Made by a program: the position numbers and the translations under genes | NCBI GenBank assembly: GCA_025963615.1 | Contig: JAOQAL010000384.1 | Location: forward strand, 1-11,171 | Direction: 5' to 3' | Source: Chitinophagaceae bacterium | GTDB taxonomy: Bacteria; Bacteroidota; Bacteroidia; Chitinophagales; Chitinophagaceae | DNA: 11,171 bases | Part shown: piece by piece, positions 7,325 to 11,171 of the stretch | Layout: every line of letters starts with the position of its first letter | How positions within the stretch are numbered: position 1 is the first letter of the stretch | The notes under the pieces: model-generated | Databases searched by the model: none | What the model saw: the letters and a program-made list of their open reading frames with translations, nothing else | Told to the model about the DNA's origin: nothing

Positions 7325-7358
7325 TTTGTACTGGTATTCAAAATTGAACCTGTACAAA
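7325..7358. promoter_or_regulatory. Imperfect palindrome, probable WYL operator
   Basis: TTTGTACTGG (7325-7334) is matched by CCTGTACAAA (7349-7358) as an inverted repeat with one mismatch. The inner flanks (TATTCAA and TTGAA) extend the symmetry with one gap. It ends 11 bases before the ATG of the Ubl gene, in the only sizeable gap (79 bp) of the cargo. Its position between the WYL regulator and the Ubl genes suggests an operator. As RNA it would also form a stem that could sequester the start region. No clear promoter boxes were found. Confidence 0.6.
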
Positions 7359-7369
7359 AAAAGAATAAA

Positions 7370-7720
7370 ATGAGTAAAGAAGTATCAAAAACGGGGCCCG
7401 ATGGTTCCAAAGGAAATCAAGGTGGTGACAACGGCAATGGCCAGGGTAACCGCATTACAGTAACTGTCCGCTACCAGGAAACAACGGTTCCTGTAGAAGC
7501 GAACATTCATGAATCAATTATGGCATTGCTCGTAGCAGCAATTAAAGCCACAGGAAACGAATCTGTACCAAAGGAACGCTTCCAGTTGAAACTGGACGGC
7601 CAGGTATTGGATACTAAGCTTAAGGTGGAAGATTACCCGATTAAAAACGGCACAGTTCTGGTATTAGTATTAATTGCAGGTGGGGGCGGCAATAGCATAC
7701 TCATAATTCCGGCCATCTGA
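7370..7720 (+). CDS. Ubiquitin-like protein with a C-terminal tail after poly-glycine
   Basis: A 116-residue protein. Residues 11-27 are a Gly/Asn/Gln-rich flexible lead. Residues 28-102 have a beta-grasp (ubiquitin-like) pattern: ITVTVRYQETTVPVEAN strands, a helix SIMALLVAAIKATG, then FQLKLDGQVLDT and TVLVLVLIA. Four glycines (104-107) follow the last strand, then nine residues, NSILIIPAI. Ubiquitin-like modifiers end in Gly-Gly, so the tail must be removed, presumably by the JAB peptidase two genes on. From memory, it resembles the DUF2604-type Ubls of bacterial E1/JAB operons. Its stop overlaps the next start as TGATG. Role: the conjugated modifier. The fold is fairly sure; the family name is less so. 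Confidence 0.78.
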   Translation: MSKEVSKTGPDGSKGNQGGDNGNGQGNRITVTVRYQETTVPVEANIHESIMALLVAAIKATGNESVPKERFQLKLDGQVLDTKLKVEDYPIKNGTVLVLVLIAGGGGNSILIIPAI

Positions 7721-8310
7721 TGAATGAAGCCAACCCGCAATTCGTAGATCAGGCAATCACAGTGGAGAAGTACACCCAGCAATTGGCTAGGTTTCAATCA
7801 GCGAGAGATTATTACCGCAGGTTGGGTGTCCTCCTGCTGGAAGACTCATTTCCGAACTTGTATTTTGGCTTCGCCGCTACATTGTTAACGCCTGTACCGA
7901 TCATTTTTGCCGTGAAGATAAACTTCGACAATTATGATATAGCGCCACTATCCGTTCAGTTTGTTCATCCGGTAACTTTTGAACCGATAAGGTGTAGCCA
8001 GCTTCCAAACCTTCTACTGAGAAAACTGGAAAATTCGCCGGTCCCTCAAAATTTGCTTGTGGCAGACAGGGATGACCGTCCCTTTTTCTGTATTCCTGGT
8101 ATACGGGAATACCATGAACATCCGTTTCATACAGGTGACTCTTGGTTTCTATATAGAGACAATGGGAATGAAGGAAGCCTTTGCTTCATTCTTGATAACC
8201 TGCAATTATATGGTACAAGCAATATCAAATCGTACCAGTTCCAAATCAATTTAGCAGCTCAAAATAATGCTGTGGGTATTTTTTCAGACCCCAATACATT
8301 CCCTCTTTGA
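7720..8310 (+). CDS. CEHH-motif protein in the E2 position of the Ubl operon
   Basis: A 196-residue protein. Residues 124-134 hold C-x5-E-x-H-x-H (C124, E130, H132, H134), the signature I recall for the predicted metal-binding Metal_CEHH family, which is known only from Ubl/E1/JAB operons. Residues 60-90 (PIIFAVKINFDNYDIAPLSV...) read like the E2 strand pair with its YP..PP turn, and GSLCFILDN (152-160) is like the E2 active-site segment GxxCLxIL, placing C155 where the catalytic cysteine would be. It may thus be a diverged UBC/E2-like protein rather than a mere metal binder. It is coupled to the Ubl gene by a TGATG overlap and followed after 15 bases by the JAB gene. The family call is likely; the E2 role is inference. 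Confidence 0.68.
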   Translation: MNEANPQFVDQAITVEKYTQQLARFQSARDYYRRLGVLLLEDSFPNLYFGFAATLLTPVPIIFAVKINFDNYDIAPLSVQFVHPVTFEPIRCSQLPNLLLRKLENSPVPQNLLVADRDDRPFFCIPGIREYHEHPFHTGDSWFLYRDNGNEGSLCFILDNLQLYGTSNIKSYQFQINLAAQNNAVGIFSDPNTFPL

Positions 8311-8325
8311 ATTATTTAAATATTT

Positions 8326-8820
8326 ATGATCCAGATTGGATTCCAGCATATTGAGACAATTTATTTTCCAAAGGATTTAGTTGACGATATCTACAAAGAA
8401 ATTCAGGAAACAGGTGCCGAAGGATACGAGCGCCTTGCGTTATGCGCAGGAGAAAAAACGGAAAAAGAATTCAGAATCACAAGGGTGATATATCCAAAGC
8501 AAACGCTTCGCAAAACACCATCAGGGGTTTCTTTTCACGTCAGTGGTGAAGAATTGGAACGCATTGGAGATTTGCTTTATGAAACCCAGCTTAGCCTTAT
8601 CGCGCAGGTACATAGCCATCCTACCGAAGCCTATCATTCAGAAGCTGATGATAATTATGCCATTATTACCAGGACGGGTGGGCTATCTATTGTGATCCCT
8701 GATTTTGGTACAAGCGACTCCGATTTCGAGAACAGTGCATTTTACAGGCTGTATCCCGACACCGGATGGACGTCCCTTTCTAAACAACAGGCTTCAATGC
8801 TGATAAAAATTACTACCTGA
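8326..8820 (+). CDS. JAB/JAMM-type metallopeptidase (deubiquitinase-like)
   Basis: A 164-residue single-domain protein. The zinc motif is complete: E35 in GYERLALCAG, then H96-S97-H98-P99 and S105-x2-D108 (HSHPTEAYHSEAD). The order and spacing match JAMM isopeptidases, in which the two histidines and the aspartate bind zinc and the glutamate activates water. In Ubl operons such enzymes trim the Ubl precursor and remove conjugates. Here the Ubl has a nine-residue tail after GGGG, an obvious substrate. Its TGA overlaps the E1 ATG (TGATG), showing tight coupling. No Shine-Dalgarno sequence is evident. All key residues are present, so it should be active. Confidence 0.88.
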   Translation: MIQIGFQHIETIYFPKDLVDDIYKEIQETGAEGYERLALCAGEKTEKEFRITRVIYPKQTLRKTPSGVSFHVSGEELERIGDLLYETQLSLIAQVHSHPTEAYHSEADDNYAIITRTGGLSIVIPDFGTSDSDFENSAFYRLYPDTGWTSLSKQQASMLIKITT

Positions 8821-10370
8821 TGGCTTTGGCTAATTTTTTTGATAAAATAAATCTCGGCGCTTCACAGGTATTAAAAACCTATGATAGTTCAGCATTTGAA
8901 AGTAAGCTCTTGTCAAATTGTATTTGCGTACAATTTGGGAATGAGGCATTAGAACGCTTTGAAGGAAGAATAACGCTCGATTTGCTTATAAGGCTGCTTG
9001 CACGGCTTTACCCGAATATAAAATTGAACACCACAGGTCTGCACAGTCAATATGAAAGTTTCGTTGAACAGTTGAAGACAATTGCCAGGCAAATTAATCC
9101 AGTGATTAATCTGGAAGATAACCAGCAGGAGACTTTTGTTATTGGTGTGGGACATACACTCACGGAACTCTCAAACGCTTATTATATTGGTTCGGATAAT
9201 TGGAAAGCTTATTATTCTACGACTACCCCCCAATCAATTGGCTCCAGCCAAAATCCTTTTGGAGCAGCAGGCACTGCCTGCATAGTCTGCGCCAATCTAT
9301 TTCGAGCAATCTTTAATGACGAACTGGCTAACCCTGGCTTAGACAGCGATGTTTGTCTCTGTATGTATAACCAAACTATAAACGGCTATGAGGATACGCC
9401 AGGTCTTCCGAAGGAAATAGATATCAATTTTACGCTGATAGGTGCAGGTGCGATCGGTAATGCGGCGCTTTGGAGTTTACTTCAGTTGCCGAATGCTACA
9501 GGACAGATTTCATTGATCGATAATCAAACTGTTTCTATTTCTAATTTGCAACGTTACGTCCTGATGATCCAGGATCATGTTACTTTTTCTAAAGTTGAAA
9601 TCATCAAAGAGTTATTCCACGCAAAGACCGGAATTACTATTCAGCCCTACCCTTACCGATGGCAGGAAATCGTCGGAAAATTATCCATAGAGGAAATGCG
9701 TTTAATGGCAACGGCACTTGATACCGGCATCGACCGGTTATTGGTACAAAGCACAATTCCCGAGAAGATCATCAACGCCTGGACCAGTCCTGAATGTCTT
9801 GGCGTTTCGAGACATTTTGATTTCTTGAACGATGTTTGTCTTGCTTGTCTATATATGCCAACAGCAAAAGTAAAAAGCGAATCCGAAAAAATAGCCGGCG
9901 TATTGAACATGCCGGAACAGGAAGGTTTTATTCGCCAATATCTTGCAAAAAACATTCCGATAAACGAACAGTTCGTTGTTACCGTTAGTCACTTCGGAGG
10001 TATAGACCAGGCGAAACTCAGGCGTTACATGAATCAACCGGTTCGCATACTTTATTCAGATGGAATATGTGGAGGGGGAATTATTACCGTAAATTCTGAT
10101 ACGCATGTTCCACAGGACATGGAAGTGCCGCTGGCACATGAATCTGCAATGGCCGGAATCCTTTTAGCAGCAGAAGTTGTGATCGAATCTCTTAAACTCC
10201 GAGCGCAACCAATTGAAGCACTGACAAAAATTAATTTGCTGCGTCCTTTGCATCAACATCTACGTGAAAAAGAGGATAAACATTACTCTGGAAAATGTTT
10301 ATGTCAGGATAGTATCGTACAAAAAAGATATTCGGAAAAATGGGAAAGATCCTTCCCTCCGGTACTTTAA
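8820..10370 (+). CDS. E1/ThiF-type Ubl-activating enzyme with N-terminal accessory domain
   Basis: A 516-residue protein. The C-terminal half is a ThiF/E1 adenylation domain. It has a nucleotide loop GAGAIGN (208-214), LIDNQTVSISNLQR (D234, N242, R245) and an ALDTGIDR segment (D301, R306) in the place of the E1 catalytic aspartate. The CxxC pair C340/C343 with C493/C495 could form the usual zinc site. The first 200 residues carry NPFGAAGTACIVCANLFRAIF, a segment typical of the N-terminal (inactive) half of bacterial two-part E1 proteins. It would adenylate the Ubl C-terminal glycine with ATP and pass it on as a thioester. Candidate catalytic cysteines include C326 and C417, but I cannot choose between them. 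It is the last gene of the operon. Confidence 0.85.
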   Translation: MALANFFDKINLGASQVLKTYDSSAFESKLLSNCICVQFGNEALERFEGRITLDLLIRLLARLYPNIKLNTTGLHSQYESFVEQLKTIARQINPVINLEDNQQETFVIGVGHTLTELSNAYYIGSDNWKAYYSTTTPQSIGSSQNPFGAAGTACIVCANLFRAIFNDELANPGLDSDVCLCMYNQTINGYEDTPGLPKEIDINFTLIGAGAIGNAALWSLLQLPNATGQISLIDNQTVSISNLQRYVLMIQDHVTFSKVEIIKELFHAKTGITIQPYPYRWQEIVGKLSIEEMRLMATALDTGIDRLLVQSTIPEKIINAWTSPECLGVSRHFDFLNDVCLACLYMPTAKVKSESEKIAGVLNMPEQEGFIRQYLAKNIPINEQFVVTVSHFGGIDQAKLRRYMNQPVRILYSDGICGGGIITVNSDTHVPQDMEVPLAHESAMAGILLAAEVVIESLKLRAQPIEALTKINLLRPLHQHLREKEDKHYSGKCLCQDSIVQKRYSEKWERSFPPVL

Positions 10371-10391
10371 TGCGTTACATAAGTTTACATT

Positions 10392-10502
10392 TTACAAAAA
10401 TCTGTTTATTGATTTTTTTTCTGTAAGGCATGCTTCGTTCGATGCTTCCCGCATGGATCTCTTGAAGGCGTCCAGAGAGCGCCGCCTTAGCTGCATCAGC
10501 AT
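10392..10502 (-). CDS. Possible 36-residue basic peptide
   Basis: A minus-strand frame from ATG at 10500-10502 to TAA at 10392-10394 encodes an arginine-rich peptide (MLMQLRRRSLDAFKRSMREA, then SNEACLTEKK). It is helical in character and GC-richer than its surroundings. No family is recognised and no ribosome site is evident. It may be chance or the remnant of an element gene. Confidence 0.2.
   Translation of the reverse strand: MLMQLRRRSLDAFKRSMREASNEACLTEKKSINRFL
10396..10420 (+). terminator. Weak terminator after the E1 gene
   Basis: AAAAATC (10396-10402) can pair with GATTTTT (10411-10417), and the T-run continues to 10420. The stem is AT-rich and weak, but it lies 26 bases after the operon stop, where a terminator is expected. 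Confidence 0.35.
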
Positions 10503-10578
10503 TTGATTAGAAATGGGGCCCTGCAGATCGCCTCTTTTGTAACATTTTACGTTCCTATTCATACGTTAACAAAAGTGA

Positions 10579-10833
10579 ATTACGAAAAAGAAAAGATCAA
10601 TAAAACCAGGAAACACACAATCAGTTAAAGCTGATGAAGATTTATTACACCAAAGGGAAGAGCAAAAGGAAAAAGAATTCGTTGCATTGATCGCCAGAAT
10701 CCTGGTAGATATTGCTTTTAGAAGAGTTGAGGAAAATCGAAAACTAGAAAATCCTGATCATAAATATCATGGTTCGACTCCCGCAAGGTCTTTAAAGATT
10801 ATACTACAACTTTGCTCTAAGGCAAGTTCATAA
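10579..10833 (+). pseudogene. Small element ORF (84 codons) without a normal start codon
   Basis: A continuous frame follows a TGA stop (10576-10578) and runs to TAA at 10831-10833. It starts ATT ACG AAA AAG, reading (I/M)TKKKRSIKPGNTQSV, then a charged helix with EFVALIARILVDIAFRRVEE. The latter looks like the small helical proteins common on Bacteroidota mobile islands. ATT could be a rare start or a mutated ATG. A GTG at 10575 lies in another frame and ends after 17 codons. Its C-terminal part is coded by the att-like repeat at 10743-10833, so the original C-terminus was probably replaced during integration. Confidence 0.4.
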
Positions 10834-10920
10834 CCATTTGATTTGCAATAGTTAAACAACAAAAAAAGGAAACGTTTTCACGTTTCCTTAACAGTGGAGT
10901 CGGCGGGAGTCGAACCCGCG
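10743..10920. repeat. Right island boundary: att-like block overlapping the ssrA 3' end
   Basis: This is the partner of 2493-2670. ACTAG (10743), TAAAT (10761), GGTTCGACTCCCGC (10771-10784), a TTTGATTTGCAATA segment, the 10-bp hairpin with A-tract and the intact minus-strand tmRNA 3' end occur in the same order and at nearly the same spacing. GGTTCGACTCCCGC is also repeated inverted inside the tmRNA T-arm (10903-10916). Confidence 0.65.
10861..10889 (-). terminator. ssrA Rho-independent terminator
   Basis: AAGGAAACGT (10866-10875) pairs perfectly with ACGTTTCCTT (10880-10889) around a 4-base loop. The seven A residues at 10861-10867 give a T-tract on the minus strand. It begins five bases beyond the mature tmRNA 3' end. 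Confidence 0.9.
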
Positions 10921-11171
10921 TCCAAACATCGCTACCATTAGCTTTCTACATGCTTATTTCATTATTATTTGTCGGCGCTGAACAGGAAATGAACAAACCA
11001 GTTCAACACTTAGCTGGATGGTCTTAAGCAACAGTCACAGCCTCCTGTTGCAGCATCCTCTTTTGATTTGAGTCGGCGGTGGCACCTGGAAAGAAGCGAA
11101 CCTGTGCGACGGCCCAAATGGTTACTTAATCACTGATTAAGCAGCCATGGCATACTGTGTATTGCCATTTG
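10895..11171 (-). ncRNA. ssrA: tmRNA (ssrA), 3' part; 5' end outside the window
   Basis: The minus strand ends in a tRNA-like half: T-arm GCGGG-TTCGACT-CCCGC (10903-10919 region), acceptor strand CGACTCC and discriminator A at 10895. CCA is not encoded (CTG follows). Upstream on the same strand is the end of the tag reading frame: AAT GGC AAT ACA CAG TAT GCC ATG GCT GCT TAA, giving NGNTQYAMAA with its stop at 11137-11139. The AA end is the usual protease degron. GC-rich helices between the tag and the T-arm fit the pseudoknot domain. The RNA rescues stalled ribosomes together with SmpB. The 5' tRNA-like half and resume codon lie beyond 11171. Confidence 0.95.

Noticed and set aside
4322..10370. 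CBASS or CRISPR-Cas system
   Set aside because: E1, JAB and Cas4-like parts occur in such systems, but there is no cyclic nucleotide synthase, no effector with a nucleotide sensor, no Cas1/Cas2 and no repeat-spacer array.
10264..10506. 80-codon plus-strand frame overlapping the E1 3' end
   Set aside because: It overlaps the E1 gene in another frame, has a composition unlike a protein and crosses the terminator-like T-run. It is best explained as a shadow frame.
2482..10894. Insertion sequence or integrase gene within the island
   Set aside because: No transposase or tyrosine or serine recombinase motif was seen in any frame. The island seems to rely on an integrase elsewhere or has lost it.

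Overview
The window looks like a Bacteroidota chromosome, probably a Chitinophaga/Sphingobacteria-type lineage. The base composition is AT-rich, Shine-Dalgarno sequences are mostly absent or weak, gene families typical of that phylum are present, and a minus-strand tmRNA encodes a tag ending NGNTQYAMAA. These points are inference from composition and families, not from a database match.

Left region (1-2481): the possible tail of an upstream gene, then a tight four-gene plus-strand operon. It encodes a DoxX-like membrane protein, a DUF2071 protein, a membrane-anchored methyltransferase-like protein and a small four-helix membrane protein. All are housekeeping or accessory genes of unknown role, joined by overlaps.

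Region 2482-10894 reads as a genomic island inserted at the 3' end of ssrA (tmRNA). The real tmRNA 3' end and its terminator lie at 10861-10920. A diverged direct copy of the same block lies at 2493-2670, and a third tmRNA-like 3' end with its own terminator lies at 3962-4030. The three marks divide the island into a short decayed segment and a larger intact segment. The short one (about 2.7-3.9 kb) holds a hypothetical minus-strand gene and a kinase-like gene broken by two frameshifts. No integrase is visible.

The large segment (4.3-10.4 kb) is the cargo. It carries a DUF2779 protein combining a Cas4-like PD-(D/E)XK nuclease region with a DEDD exonuclease region, then a WYL-domain regulator. 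After a 79-bp gap holding a strong imperfect palindrome come four closely linked genes: a ubiquitin-like protein with a cleavable tail, a CEHH-motif protein in the E2 position, a JAB/JAMM peptidase and a two-part E1/ThiF-type activating enzyme. The simplest model is a ubiquitin-like conjugation system. The JAB enzyme would trim the Ubl tail to expose glycine, the E1 would adenylate it, and the CEHH protein would act as E2-like carrier or target adaptor. The WYL protein would repress the operon through the palindrome. The layout resembles bacterial antiviral Ubl operons, so phage defence is a reasonable but untested guess.

Right edge: small decayed ORFs between the E1 gene and ssrA, then the 3' part of tmRNA running off the window.
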